The position numbers and the translations under genes were made by a program. 64,000 bases of DNA from positions 248,001-312,000 of the forward strand of contig JAJHZJ010000251.1 in the NCBI GenBank assembly GCA_023548195.1. Direction: 5' to 3'. This DNA comes from Bettongia penicillata ogilbyi (taxonomy: Eukaryota; Chordata; Mammalia; Diprotodontia; Potoroidae). Shown piece by piece: positions 1-10,645 of this stretch. The number at the start of each line of letters is the position of its first letter. Positions within the stretch are counted from its first letter, which is position 1. The notes below the pieces were generated by a model that saw only the letters and a program-made list of their open reading frames with translations, searched no databases and was not told where the DNA came from.

Positions 1-580
1 GCAGACCATTTCTCTGTGACCTCTGCCAAGGCAATCAAAGAAACAACTCATCGTTAGAGATACTTCTGTTCTAAGACAACCTATTGAAACATTAGATGGT
101 CCAGAATACCTGGGGTCACTCTGCCATGTCATTCAGGGTATGGGCATGTTTGCATCCTCCATTCGTGAAAGACCAGTGCAAACACATATGAACAAATTTA
201 CAAGAAATATATGAATTATTAAATGAGAAGAATTTATAGAAATATTTTTCTAATTGAAAAAGTATGATGGGGAAGGGGTTATTTGTTTAGTGTTTTGGTT
301 TGTTTTGGTTTTGTTTGGTTTTTTTCCATCTTGAGCTCGGGAATGTTCCTGGCACATGAGAGATGAGTCATGAGAGATGAAAGTATTTGAGAAATTCTTG
401 TGGAAGGCATCCTTGCAATTTAAGTACATCTTGCTTCTTCCTTCATTGGGAATGTTGGTTGGTTAGCTAATTGAGGGAATCAAAAATAGAAGAGTTATAC
501 ATGCTTTAAAGTTTCCAAAATATTGTACATTGTAATATACACCTCATATTGTCATGTGAGGTATGTACTACAAGCATTAT
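1..580. other. Flanking DNA, nothing recognised
   Basis: AT-rich sequence without a convincing exon or a repeat I can name. It contains a TTTTGGTTTG-rich run near 290-325. It ends at the 5' copy of the target duplication of the neighbouring half-L1. Confidence 0.5.
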
Positions 581-1432
581 TATCCCCATTTTTCTTTTTT
601 TTTTAAATATAAATTTATTTATTTAACTTTTTACATTCATTTTCACAAAATTTTGGGTTCCAAATTTTCTCCCTATTTATCCTCTCCCCCCACCCCCAAT
701 ACACCAAGCATTCTAATTTTCCCTATCACCAATCTTCCCTCTCTTCTATCATCTCGCCCTTCTCTTGTCCCCATCTTCTCTTTTGTCCTGTAGGGCCAGA
801 TGACTTTCTATTCCCCATTAACTGTATTTCTTATTTCCTAGTAGCAAGAACAATACTAAACAGTTGTTCCTAAAACTTTAAGTTCCAAATTCTCCCCATC
901 CCTCCCTCCCCACCCATTCCCTTTGGGAAGGCAGGCAATTCAATATAGGCCATATTTGTGTAGTTTTGCAAATGACTTCCATAATAGTCATGTTGTGTAA
1001 GACTACCTATATTTCCCTTCATCCTATCCTGCCCCCCATTGTTTCTATTCTCTCTTTTGATCCTGTCCCTCCTGAGTGTTGACTTCAAATTGCTCCCTCC
1101 TCCCATTGCCCTCCCTTCCATCATCACCCCCACCCTGCTTATCTCCTTCTCCCCCACTTTCCTGTATTGTAAGATAGGTTTTCATACAAAAAGAGTGTGC
1201 ATTTTATTCCTTCCTTTAGTCGAATGTGATGAGGGTAAACTTCATGTTTTTTTCTCAGCTCTCTTCTTTTTCCCTCCACTAAAAAGCCTCCTGCTTGACT
1301 CTTGAATGAGATATAATTTACCCCATTCCATTTCACCCTCTCTCCTCCCACTACATTTCTCTCTCACTGTTTACCTTAATTTCCTTTAAGATATGGTCCC
1401 ATCCTATTCAATTCACTCTGTGCTCTCTGTCT

Positions 1433-1505
1433 CTGTATGTGCGTATGTGTGTATGTGTGCACACGTGTACATGTGTGTGTGCATGTGTGTGTATGTGTGT
1501 GTGTG
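1433..1505. repeat. (TG)n-type microsatellite
   Basis: Interrupted TG/TATG repeats lying inside the 3' UTR of the half-L1, so either part of the family sequence or expanded after insertion. Confidence 0.85.
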
Positions 1506-1639
1506 GTCCCACCAATTACCCAGATACTGAAAAGTTTTAAGAGTTACAAATATTGTCTTTCCATGTAGGAATGTAAACAGTTCACCTTTGAGAAGTCCCT
1601 TATGACTTCTCTTTGCTGTTTACTTTTTCATACTTCTTC

Positions 1640-2695
1640 TCATTCTTGTGTTTGAAGGTCAAATTTTCTTTTCAGCTCTGGTCTTTTCATCAAGAATGTT
1701 TGAAAGTCCCCTGTCTCATTGAAAGACCATATTTTCCCCTGAAGTATTATACTCAGTTTTGCTGGGTAGGTGATTCTTGGTTTGAGTCCTAGTTCCTTTG
1801 ACTTCTGGAATATCCTCTTCCACTCCCTTTGATCCCTTAATGTAGAAGCTGCTAGATCTTGGGTTATCCTGATTGTATTTCCACAATGCTGGAATTGTTT
1901 CTTTCTAGCTGCTTGCAAGATTTTCTCCTTGACCTGGGAATTCTGGAATTTGGCCACAATGTTCCTAGGAGTTTCTCTTTTTGGATCTCTTTCAGGCGGT
2001 GATTGATGGCTTCTTTCAATACTTATTTTGCCCTCTGGTTCTAGAATGTCAGGGCAGTTTTCCTTGATAATTTCATGAAAGATGATGTCTAGGCTCTTTT
2101 CTTGATCATGGCTTTCAGGTAGTCCCATAATTTTTAAATTGTCTCTCCTGGATCTATTTTCCAGGTCAGTTGTTTTTCCCATGAGATATTTCACATTCTC
2201 TTCCATTTTTTCATTCTTTTGGTTTTGTTTGGTGATTTCTTGGTTTCTCAGAAAGTCATTAGCCTCCATCTGTTTCATTCTAATTTTGAGAGAACTATTT
2301 TCTTCAATGAGCTTTTGAACCTCTTTTTCCATTTGACTAATTCTGCTATTGAAAGCATTCTTCTCCTCATTGGCTTTTTGAACCTCTTTTGCCAATTGAG
2401 TGAGCCTATTTTTCAAGGTGTTATTTTCTTCAGCATTTTTTTGGGTCTCCTTTACCAAGGTATTGACCCATTTTTCATGCTTTTCTTGCATCTCTCTCAT
2501 TTCTCTTCCCAGTTTTTCCTCCACCTGTCTAACTTGATTTTCAAAATCCTTTTTGAGCTCTTCCATGGCTTGAGCCCACCGGTCATCCACCTCAGGATGT
2601 CTGGGATAGAGAGGCCCCAACCTCCAAGTCTTTCCCTGATAGTAAGAATTGTTCCCCATCATCAGAAATGAAAGGCGGGAACATCTGTCCCCCAA
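1640..2695 (-). CDS. L1 ORF1 protein (RNA-binding chaperone)
   Basis: ORF1p of an L1/half-L1 element, a trimeric RNA-binding protein that packages element RNA in cytoplasmic particles. The open frame gives up to 351 codons. It starts at a TTG; the first ATGs in frame are the Met-Met pair at codons 12-13. Residues about 45-165 form a long charged coiled coil with heptads and Glu/Lys-rich repeats. Residues about 180-250 (from RRDNLKIMGLPES) are the RRM-like domain. The C-terminal domain follows, with PRNIVAKF, ITQDLAASTLRDQREW and ITYPAKLS, all typical of L1 ORF1p. No stop interrupts it. A different frame upstream (2741-2592) begins ATG CCC and encodes MPRKGKKNKTIESYFLGG, which looks like the ancestral N-terminus. 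A one-base frame change near 2600-2690 has therefore probably separated the true start from the body. Confidence 0.85.
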   Translation of the reverse strand: MGDRCSRLSFLMMGNNSYYQGKTWRLGPLYPRHPEVDDRWAQAMEELKKDFENQVRQVEEKLGREMREMQEKHEKWVNTLVKETQKNAEENNTLKNRLTQLAKEVQKANEEKNAFNSRISQMEKEVQKLIEENSSLKIRMKQMEANDFLRNQEITKQNQKNEKMEENVKYLMGKTTDLENRSRRDNLKIMGLPESHDQEKSLDIIFHEIIKENCPDILEPEGKISIERSHQSPPERDPKRETPRNIVAKFQNSQVKEKILQAARKKQFQHCGNTIRITQDLAASTLRDQREWKRIFQKSKELGLKPRITYPAKLSIILQGKIWSFNETGDFQTFLMKRPELKRKFDLQTQE

Positions 2696-2741
2696 GAAAG
2701 TAGCTTTCTATGGTCTTATTTTTCTTCCCTTTTCTGGGCAT
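2592..2741 (-). pseudogene. Probable original N-terminus of L1 ORF1, shifted frame
   Basis: Fifty codons including the stop, from ATG at 2741 in a better context than anything in the downstream frame. It encodes a basic start (MPRKGKKNK) and then terminates at TGA 2594-2592. It overlaps the long ORF1 frame by about 100 bases in another register. I infer that one indel broke an originally continuous ORF1. The alternative is that this is a short upstream ORF native to the family. Confidence 0.5.
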
Positions 2742-2759
2742 TTTCCCAGCCAGTTACTT

Positions 2760-3400
2760 GACTTCTGAGATTCCTCTCCACCCCTGCCTAGATCTGCCCA
2801 GCTAGTTCTTGGGGTCTGAGATTCAAATGATGCTCCCCAGCCTCAGGGCTTTCCGTGGTGGGAGCAGCTGCTATTCAATGTGAGCTTAAGTTCTGGTGCT
2901 CAGGTAGGGGCAGGGCCACCTCCCAGGCTCAGTTCCCTTAGAGGCTTTATGCAGAGATCTTCAACAATGGAGCCCCTGTCTGCTTGGGGAGTCCTGGGCC
3001 GCTGCTGCCTCTGCCGCTCCCTCTGCCACCGCCTCCTGAGGGGGCCCAAGCCACAACACCCTGCTCCCCTGTCAGCCAGCCCAGAAGTCTTTCTCACTGA
3101 TAGCACCTGTGGGCAGAGGGACCTTTGCAGCCACCAGAGGTTCCGTCCCTGAAGCCTGCTTGGATCTGCTCCTCTGGGGCCACGCGGCCAGGGCAGCTTA
3201 GGGGTGGGCTCTGCGTCTGGAGCGCAACGGACCCCTGGGGATGGCTTTCCAGGGCTCTCTGGAACGGAAATCTCTTCCACTGTGTTTCTGCATGGCTTGC
3301 ACTGCTCCAGAATTTGTGGGGAGTTCTTTTTACAGGAAATTTATGGACTGTGGGTTCGGAGTTAGCATACGTGAGTCTTTCTACTCCGCCATCTTGGCTC
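2760..3400 (-). promoter_or_regulatory. GC-rich 5' UTR/internal promoter of half-L1
   Basis: The most GC- and CpG-rich stretch near this end of the window, between the element's 5' terminus and ORF1. Family knowledge places the internal RNA polymerase II promoter of L1 elements here. Open frames on both strands in this stretch show no protein similarity that I recognise. Confidence 0.55.
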
Positions 3401-3420
3401 CTCCCATATCCCCATTTTTC

Positions 3421-4020
3421 AAATGGAAAAAGTTAGTATCTGAGACACTCTTTACCCAGGATGTAGTATCAGAAGCACGATTTGAACTCATGATTTACTG
3501 AAGTCTTCTTGACAGACCCCAAGTCTAATTTTCTATCCACTACACTTTAGTGCCTCCATAATACATCTGCCTAGAGGCTAGAGGTTGATGAAAAAACAAA
3601 AAGCAAAAAACAAACCTACCAAAAATTAAAGTCCTTTTTAGCCCTGGAAGAACTACTAATCCAATACTATGTATTACTATGAAAATTCAGTCTCTTCTAC
3701 CCTCTAGTGGTCAAAATAACTTATGACTAAAAGCCTACTCTTGTTAAAAGCTCCTCTTTGACCCCTCAATAGGATAGAATATTTTATTGTTTCCCAGGTG
3801 GGTGGAAGTTTCAAATGTCACTGCAGGTTAGTCTCAATAGCTATAAATTAGTGTCTTCATAGCCCCAAGCCATTTTGCTGGAAAAGACATAGAGAACAGA
3901 AGCTTTTTCAGAGCCTGCTCTGGTAGTAAGTAATGGGTGTATGGGTATTCAAGAAGGACCAGCCCCTCAGGTATGAGGGCTTGCCAAGCGCTTTTGAAGG
4001 CTGCCTATCTATCTTTGATG
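3421..4020. other. No feature recognised
   Basis: Unique-looking AT-rich sequence beyond the half-L1 target duplication. Between 3421 and 3545 a MIR-like stretch (AAATGGAAAAAGTTAG...) continues across the insertion, so the element probably landed in an old SINE. Confidence 0.4.
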
Positions 4021-4140
4021 GCCACCTGGCACTCAACTCTCACCTGTGACTCCGAGAAGCCGTAGCAAGTAAGCGTCTGAGCTTGGAGAGAGAAGCATGC
4101 CAGGATGGCAAGCACCCACTCTGTCCTTACCTGTCAATGT
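4020..4140 (+). mobile_element. 5' fragment of RTE-associated SINE
   Basis: CTCACCTGTGACTCCGAGAAGC closely matches the start of the longer copy at about 56355 (CTCACCTGTGACTCTAAGAAGC). Only the head of the repeat is present. Confidence 0.45.
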
Positions 4141-4780
4141 CAGAATCTAGATGTTTCATGTGACCTATCCCCAAGAAATATGACTTTATCATGCATCCTA
4201 AGATCTCTAGGGTTCACTCAGATTAAGCTTTAATAACTTTCCTCTTTACGTTGTGAAAATCCTGTGAAGAGGCATCTTTCTCTGATACTAAAATAGAAGA
4301 GTCTCTGTCTGGGGAAAGGCATCACTTCTAGGGCTGACTCAAACCTACAGAAAGAATTAAAAATGAATTGCTCTCCCTTTATCTCAACAGCACCTCTTCC
4401 AAAAGAGTTGCACTCTGTAAACATGACCTTCCTACTCAAAGTTGGCTAGGTTGAGGCAAATATTAGTTGAGGGGAAAGGGCTGAGATTAAATTCAAGGTC
4501 TCTACACAGCGTTATGAGAGTTCCCATTTTCTGGCTGACCACAGGTCTAGCACTGACCTCTTCAATTTCCAGTAAAGTCAACAGTGCTTTGAGGGTACTT
4601 ACAGATACTTAGCTTTGCAAAATTATCCCAGTAACTGAGGACTTGAAGTCTCTGACCCAGGTATGTCTCAAAGAAGTCAAATGTATACAGCTTGTATACA
4701 ATATCATCATACAGCCTTTCAATGCTTTCTGGGTCTGAAACCTCAAGCAGTTTACAGCAAAGTCTGGCATGTAAATCTTC
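4140..4780. other. No feature recognised
   Basis: Non-coding in appearance, with short frames only and no repeat family I can name. Confidence 0.4.
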
Positions 4781-4789
4781 AGAAATACT

Positions 4790-4965
4790 GAGAGAGACAG
4801 ACAGAGAGAAAGAGAGAGATAGAGAGAGAGACAGAGAGACAGAGACAGAGAGAGAGTGAGAGGGAGAGAGAGGGAGAGACAGACAGAGACAGAGAGAGAC
4901 AGAGAGTGAGAGTGAGAGAGACAGAGAGACAGAGACAGAGAGACACAGAGAGACAGAGAGAGAGA
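4790..4965. repeat. (GAGACA)n/(GA)n low-complexity array
   Basis: About 175 bp of GAGAGACAGA-type repeats. The minus-strand Ser/Leu-rich open frame across it is a by-product of the repeat. Confidence 0.95.
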
Positions 4966-4969
4966 ATCA

Positions 4970-6080
4970 CAGTAACATTAGTAACACCAAAATGGCTAAA
5001 ATAGGGTCTTGTTTTGTACACCAATAAGTAAGACCCACAATGCTCTTCCATGAAAAGGTTTTTGGTTTTCTTGCTCTACTTTGATCCATCACAAGACCAT
5101 TCTGGATATGGACCTAGCCTCAACATAAGACAGAAATTCCAGCTCTCCTAGCTTTCACATGCTGCCTAAAGGCATTCTCAGTATAGATAAGGGGGAAAAA
5201 AATCTCTGCCTATGTTAGGACTATTGCCAATAGTTACCATCTTAGTACTCTGCCATCTTGTTTATTTTTTTTATTGATCACTTCTCCATGTTCTGAAATC
5301 TACATGCAGAATTGCCATTTCACCTACCCTAGATCCTGAAGGTCAAGAGAAAGAGAATGAGTAGGTCAAGTTAGAACTTCAGCAATTACATATTAATTCC
5401 CATTGGTTCCAGGAAGCCTGGCCATGTTGATTCCCAGAAGGAACAAGTAGACAGAACAAATCAACCATGGACATCAATATGTTCTTAGGTTTGTGAGTAA
5501 ATCATAACAAGAGAAGGACAGATATGTGCTAGAAAGAAGAATAGAAGGCAGAAAGAACTATATGAGAAGAGGGGGAAAGGAAGATAAAATCTATGTTGAA
5601 AAGTCCAAAGAAATGAGATCTGGGAGATAGATGGCTACCCTAACTTCATGAAGCAATTCAGCAGAGGAATCTGATCAACTTGTCTTCTAAATCTGTACAT
5701 GGATGCATCTTTCAGATAACTCAAGCACCTAGGACCCCTTTTTATGTCTAAAGATTAGAAAACATCAAAATAACTTTACTTTGCAGGTACTCAAATATGT
5801 CATAGATGCCATGTTAACTACAAATTTATGGGACAGAGGTGCAACTCTTCAAAAACCAGATCAAAATCAAATAAACCCTTCCCTGGCAGCAACATTGCTG
5901 GCATCAATAAGATCTAAACAAAACAGGAATTACAGATCATGATGAAAGTTAACTAAGAATTGATCAAAGACACAGAGAGTTTTTCCCTTGTTGTTTTCTT
6001 TATGTGGTCCAATAGTTATTAACACCATGACCTTCGGCCATAGAGGGACCCTATGCAGAGGTAAATTACATGGCCACCTC
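4970..6080. other. No feature recognised
   Basis: AT-rich flanking DNA. I see no exon with splice sites and no clear repeat family. Confidence 0.4.
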
Positions 6081-6510
6081 TATCATGTGATTTGGCAGAG
6101 ATCACAAAGCTCTGCCTCCTCCAGCCTACTTTACCCACTGGCCTACCCTGCCACCAAATACCCACTCTTTTCTACTACACTCACTCTTTGCAATTAGCCA
6201 ACAAAGGCAGTGACAGTTACCAATGACCCATGTGCCCAAAATGTATTCCTTCTTCATTTCCATTCTCTAAATCCTTCTCTTTCTTCCATTCTCAAATCAG
6301 GCACCACTTTCTCTCTAATCATCTCAAGTATTAATGCCTTCTTTTCTCTTCCCCTTCCCCCCACTTAACCTGGTATTTCCTTGTGTTCCCTGCTCCACCA
6401 TACTAAAACTTAAACTCCTTGGAGTCAAGAGCTGTTCTGTTTTTTGTCTTTGTGTTCCCAGCACTGCAAAAAGTGTCCTTCACATAGTAGGTACTTTATA
6501 AATATTCTGC
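6080..6510 (+). mobile_element. L2 LINE 3' end, degraded
   Basis: Pyrimidine-rich text followed by the characteristic tail CTCCTTGGAGTCAAGAGCTG ... CACATAGTAGGTACTTTATA, matching the 3' end of L2 (TTGAGGGCAGGGACTG...GCACATAGTAGGCACTTAATA). Confidence 0.65.
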
Positions 6511-6599
6511 TGTTATTCTTATTATAACTTTACCTTCTTTTTTTCTGGTTTTGTTTTAGGGACATCTTCTAGGACTATGTTCGTTGGTGCACCCTCAGA

Positions 6600-6850
6600 G
6601 AGAGAATGATCTAAAATACAAGTGCCTACTATGTGCAGGGCATTGTGATAGAGCTGAGGATACAAAGATTAAAATGGTGTTCATATAGTACTTTAAGGTT
6701 TGTTATCTCATTTGGTCCACACAAAAACCCTGGAAGGTAGAGTCTCCATTTTTACAAATAAGGAAATGTAAGAGCCTTGTCCAGAGTCACTCAGGTAACA
6801 AGTGACTAAGGCAGGATTCGACCTTGTCCTCCCCATACACAAGGAATTTG
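6600..6850 (-). mobile_element. MIR/CORE-SINE
   Basis: A TGCCTACTATGTGCAGGGC segment is followed by TACAAATAAGGAAATGTAAG, CCAGAGTCACTCAGGTAAC and a GGCAGGATTCGACCTTG end, the usual reverse-orientation MIR pattern. Confidence 0.7.
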
Positions 6851-7319
6851 AGTGGGGTGGGGGCAACACTAAAACATCTACGAGATGTCAGCCATATTTC
6901 CAGGGGCCCTGAGCCATATAAATACTAAAACAACCTACTAACCAGAGGGTCATTTCTCTCACTCCTCTCCTTTTAGCCCACTCTTACGATGGCAATTTTC
7001 TGTCTGTTTGTGGAGAAAATCTGGAGAGCCTAAAAACTTCTGAACTACTCTCCCATCTTCCCAGAACACCCCCCTACAGGCCTTTAAAGAAACTTCTCAG
7101 AAACAATTCTTCCCCATTGTTCCTTCTTATTTGTGCCACCCACTTACCCATCCATAGAATGGCACAGCCAAATGCTTCATTCCATCCAGTTGAACCATTT
7201 CCATTGGGTTAATTTACCAAAGCAACCAAACATCTCAGTTCAACATAAAATGATCATGATGTACAAAGCTCCTAGGGATGTACAAACTAGAGCACACTGG
7301 CCATGAGAGCTGCCACTCA

Positions 7320-7500
7320 CACCATACTTAGAGGTTTATAAACTAGATCCTCCCAATAACCCTATCTGACAGAGCTGTTTTTGTCATTCTCATTTTACAG
7401 ATGAGGAAGCCGAAGTTCCATTCAGCTAGTAAGCTGAAGGTGTGGAGGTTGAACTCGGGTTCTCTGTCTGGCCACCACTCTACTCTAGTTCTTCATAATC
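7320..7500 (-). mobile_element. MIR-type SINE
   Basis: Contains CATTTTACAGATGAGGAAGC, a tail of the form AGCTAGTAAGCTGAAGG, and TTGAACTCGGG, all MIR core sequence in reverse orientation. Confidence 0.65.
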
Positions 7501-7555
7501 TCTTGCCCAGATGATTGCAAAAGCCTTTGAACTGGTCTCCCTACCTTAAATCTGG

Positions 7556-7805
7556 GGCAGCTAGGTGGAGCAGTGGATAGAGCACTGGGTTTGGAATCAT
7601 CTCCCTTAGTTCAAATCTGGCCTCAGACACTTACTGAGTACGTGATCCTGGGCAAGTCATTGAAGCCTGTTTGTCTCCGTTTCCTCATCTATAAAAGGAG
7701 CTAGAGACGGAAAAGACAAATCACTCTGGTATCTCTGCCAAGAAAATCTCAGATGGGGTCACAAAGAGTTGGACACGACTGAAATGATTAAACTACAACA
7801 AAAAC
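7556..7805 (+). mobile_element. Marsupial tRNA-headed SINE (Mar/SINE1 type)
   Basis: Near full length. It begins GGGGCAGCTAGGTGG, has AGTTCAAATCTGGCCTCAG (box B-like) and GGGCAAGTCATTG. It ends with GCCAAGAAAATCTCAGATGG, GAGTTGGACACGACTG and an AACTACAACAAAA tail. This head and tail combination is the main reason for assigning the window to a marsupial. Confidence 0.85.
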
Positions 7806-7939
7806 TTTTAATGTGACTCCTCTCAAATTCATCCTCCAGACCATATTGACTTAGAAAACCACAAGTATATTTTAATTCATTCTGTTAAACATTACGCAGT
7901 TACATTTTAATCTTGTTCTGACACTGGGAGCTTGACATC

Positions 7940-8455
7940 TCTGCTCCACACAATTGCCGAATTATCATTCATAAAGCATGGGTCTGACCATGTCACTCCC
8001 TTGCTCAAGAAATTTCATTACCTTCTTATTCCCCCTAGAATAAAATACCAACCCCACTGTTTGTTATGTAAAGCCCTTGTCTGGATCCAGTTTCTCTTTC
8101 CAGACTTAATACACCTTACTTAATCCACCTTACTTGTCCTTATACACCATGGATTCCAGCCAGATTGTCCTGCTTTGTGTTCCCTATACACAACTTTCCA
8201 TTTCCTTACTCGACATCTATTATCCCCTGTGCCTGGAATGCTCTCTCTCTCCTCATATCAGGCCTCTTGAAATTTCTAGTTCTAGCTCACATGCCTCCTC
8301 ATACACAAGAACATCCCTCATTCTCCTTAGGTGTTAGTGATCTCTACCCCCAAAACCTCTTTGTACAGACTGAATTTTCTTATCTATTTACATGTGTCCC
8401 TTCCCCTCAGTTGCTCCTGTTCTTTGTAACCCCAGCTCCTACAAAACAGTTGTTT
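7940..8455 (+). mobile_element. L2 LINE 3' segment
   Basis: Reads like the L2 3' region: TCACTCCCTTGCTCAAGAAATT, CCTAGAATAAAATACCAACC, GTAAAGCCCTTGTCTGG and GTGCCTGGAATGCTCTCTC, in the right order. The short frames across it are remnants with no intact protein. Confidence 0.75.
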
Positions 8456-8457
8456 GT

Positions 8458-8690
8458 CCTTCCTTCTCAAAGAGGACTGTGACATCAGGAAGATGATGCC
8501 ATCACTTGCAAGTGCATTGTATTTAAGTGAGGGAGGGCTGCGAAAAGCCACCAGCCTCACTTTCTTCTCTGGAGCCATCTGGGTCTAGTGGTGAAATATA
8601 GATCAGAGAGAATGAAGAGGACAGAGATAAAGACAGGACCTGGACAAACAATTTCATGATAAGAGGTAGATAAGGAAGCTCCTACCAGTG
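8458..8690 (-). mobile_element. RTE-associated SINE, partial
   Basis: TCAAAGAGGACTGTGACATC, TAAGTGAGGGAGGGCTGCG and CACCAGCCTCACTTTCT are the reverse complement of the 3' half of the repeat at 56340-56800. It adjoins the end of the L2 segment. Confidence 0.65.
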
Positions 8691-8699
8691 CAGGTTGGC

Positions 8700-9740
8700 G
8701 CTTTCACTGTGCCTTAGAATCTTTGCTTCTTAGAGCAGTGTACATCAGAGGTAAGACCTGAATCCAAGTCTTCCTTCCTCTGAGGCATGCACCATCCTTC
8801 CTCTGTGTACCACATTTCCTCTCTTGCTTAATAAACACTTGTTGAATGAGAATGAGGAAGGATTGCCATTGCATCTGGTAGCTACGGAGGCCGCTGATGA
8901 CATTAAAGAGAAAGCGTCCATTATATAATGGGGAGGGTGTTGAAGCAATAGAGATAGGAAATATAAATTATTCTTTTAAGGAGTGGCTTCATAAACAAGG
9001 GAAGAAAAGAGAGACCAACTCAAGCATATAGCAAAATTGAGAGAAGGTAGGTTTTATTTTTAGGTGATATGTCTATAGGCAAGAGTAAAAGGACCAGTCC
9101 CCAACCTGTATCATTCCTAGAACAAGCTATATATTACCTAAGACAAAATCACAAGTCTCAAGATGTTATTCAGAGTTGTCATCTCCCTTTCTAAAAAAAA
9201 AAAGCCCCCCAAACCTGAAAAATATCTCTAAAATAGTTTTTTAAAACCTTACCACATGATATACTGATCTCAACCCCAAGAAATGCTGAAATAGTATCTG
9301 AGGGACCTGAAAGATTTAGGAATTTCCTCATTAAGGGATCTCCATCCCGGCAGGAAAGGAGGTGGGTAGATTCTCATGACTCCCTCTAAAGAAGGTGAAT
9401 CTAGACCTTCTAGAGAAGCAGGATGCATAGGTCTCTGTATTCACACCAGAGCTCTCTAATGCCTCCTCATGTTCCGGAGGTGGCCCTGGGTTCTTGATGG
9501 CTATGGAAGCACCTGGTTTGGTGTATCCTTCCAAATTCAAAGAGCTTCAAGTTCAGGCCTGCCAAATGACTATCTATATTCTAAACAGCAGCCAAGATAA
9601 GTGCAGAGGCTCAGGTCAACACAAGGTTGGCCACAAAGTGATGAGAATTTTCAGCTGCAGTAATTCACAGAGAGCATCTATTACAGCAAAGTGGGGTTGC
9701 AGCCTACATTGGTAAATGGGAACCACCTAATTGTACATTC
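8700..9740. other. No feature recognised
   Basis: Mixed-composition flanking DNA. An AATAAACACTTGTTGAATG motif near 8828 is a small L2/MIR3-like tail; otherwise nothing is supported. Confidence 0.4.
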
Positions 9741-9745
9741 TTGGA

Positions 9746-9935
9746 ACTGAAGGAGAAGGAGGAGGGAAGACAAGAAAGGAGAAGGAGAAAACAGAGAAAA
9801 AGAAGAAGGGCAAGAAAGGAGGACACAAGAGGACAAGAGAGGAAAGTAAGAGGAGAGAAGAAGAAAAAGGAGAAGAAAGGAGAGGAAAGACAAGAGGAAA
9901 AGGAAATAGAGGAGGAAGAGGAGAATTTCTGGTTT
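9746..9935. repeat. Polypurine (GAA/GGA)n tract
   Basis: About 190 bp almost purely A and G on the plus strand. The Glu/Lys/Arg-rich and Ser/Leu/Phe-rich open frames over it are low-complexity by-products. Confidence 0.95.
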
Positions 9936-9974
9936 TTTAACACTTTAAAGTTTATAGAACATTCCCCCCAAAAA

Positions 9975-10040
9975 TGTGTATGTGCATATATATGTGTGTA
10001 TACCTATATGTGTGCGTATGAGCATGTGTGTGTGTGTTTT
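9975..10040. repeat. TG/TA microsatellite
   Basis: Interrupted TATGTG/TGTG units directly after a short non-repetitive spacer from the polypurine tract. Confidence 0.85.
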
Positions 10041-10044
10041 GTCT

Positions 10045-10478
10045 GAACTTTGTTTTCAAAGGGGACTAACGATATCACAGGATGATGTTTGATTCATGTG
10101 TGAACTGGATTTGAGTGAGGCAGAGTTACACAAAGTCATCAGCCTCACTCTCTCTTCCAGCGTCATCATAGTCCAGAGACAAGGCAAAAGTCAGGATGCT
10201 TGGCAATGGCCCAGGATCTCATGGATGACCTTGGCAACTTGGATGTCTGACCAAGCTCTAAGTACTTCAGCAGCCTTCATAGTCATAAGAATAAATTCCC
10301 CATTCCACCAGGGCAAGTACTGGAGTAAATATTCTCCTAACTCAATGACAGGTTTGAAGCTTATCAGTTATCCGAGCCTGGTTTAGCCTATCTGCTGAGA
10401 CGATACGGCTACTGCGTGCTACAGCTACTTGGAACCGCAAGTGAGAGAGTTTGGGGGACAGATGGACACCAAAGCTAG
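10045..10478 (-). mobile_element. RTE-associated SINE, near full length
   Basis: A reverse-orientation counterpart of the copy at 56340-56800. It has a 3' part (TTTTCAAAGGGGACTAACGA, CATCAGCCTCACTCTCTCTT) and a 5' part (TTTAGCCTATCTGCTGAGAC, CTACAGCTACTTGG, ACAGATGG) in matching order about 430 bp apart. Confidence 0.65.
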
Positions 10479-10589
10479 ATTAGCAGCTCTAAAAAGGATC
10501 AGCAAGCCCTCATAGTAGATGCTTATCCTAGGATGCTAATGTGCTTGTCCTAGCACCATAGGAGGTGTTGGTACTCTTTGAACATGCAT

Positions 10590-10645
10590 ACAACCCATGT
10601 ATGTATGTATGTGTGTATATGTATATATGCATATATATTATACAC
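10590..10645. repeat. (TATG/TATA)n microsatellite
   Basis: TATGTATGTATGTGTGTATA followed by ATATGCATATATATTATACA. Confidence 0.85.

Larger units (their letters stand above)
595..3406 (-). mobile_element. Complete half-L1 (HAL1-like) retrotransposon
   Basis: A minus-strand L1-type element of about 2.8 kb bounded by a perfect 14-bp target-site duplication, TATCCCCATTTTTC, at 581-594 and 3407-3420. Its 5' end (plus strand near 3386-3406) reads, on the element strand, GGGAGGAGCCAAGATGGCGG, the usual start of this L1 family. A GC-rich 5' UTR (about 2760-3400) follows, then ORF1 (2695-1640). Next comes about 1 kb of purine-rich 3' UTR with a TG microsatellite, then a 3' end with TTTTGTGAAAATGAATG and an A-tail. 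No ORF2 endonuclease or reverse transcriptase lies between ORF1 and the 3' UTR. This is the architecture of half-L1 elements, which rely on L1 enzymes supplied in trans. An internally deleted ordinary L1 is the alternative. Confidence 0.85.

Noticed and set aside
2880..3501. Four overlapping frames in a GC-rich island, considered as a CpG-island gene
   Set aside because: They lie within the 5' UTR of the half-L1, which accounts for the GC content.
4779..5051. 90-codon Leu/Ser-rich frame
   Set aside because: A by-product of the low-complexity GAGACA array.
9681..10046. Charged and Ser/Leu-rich frames on both strands
   Set aside because: Polypurine tract; composition alone keeps the frames open.
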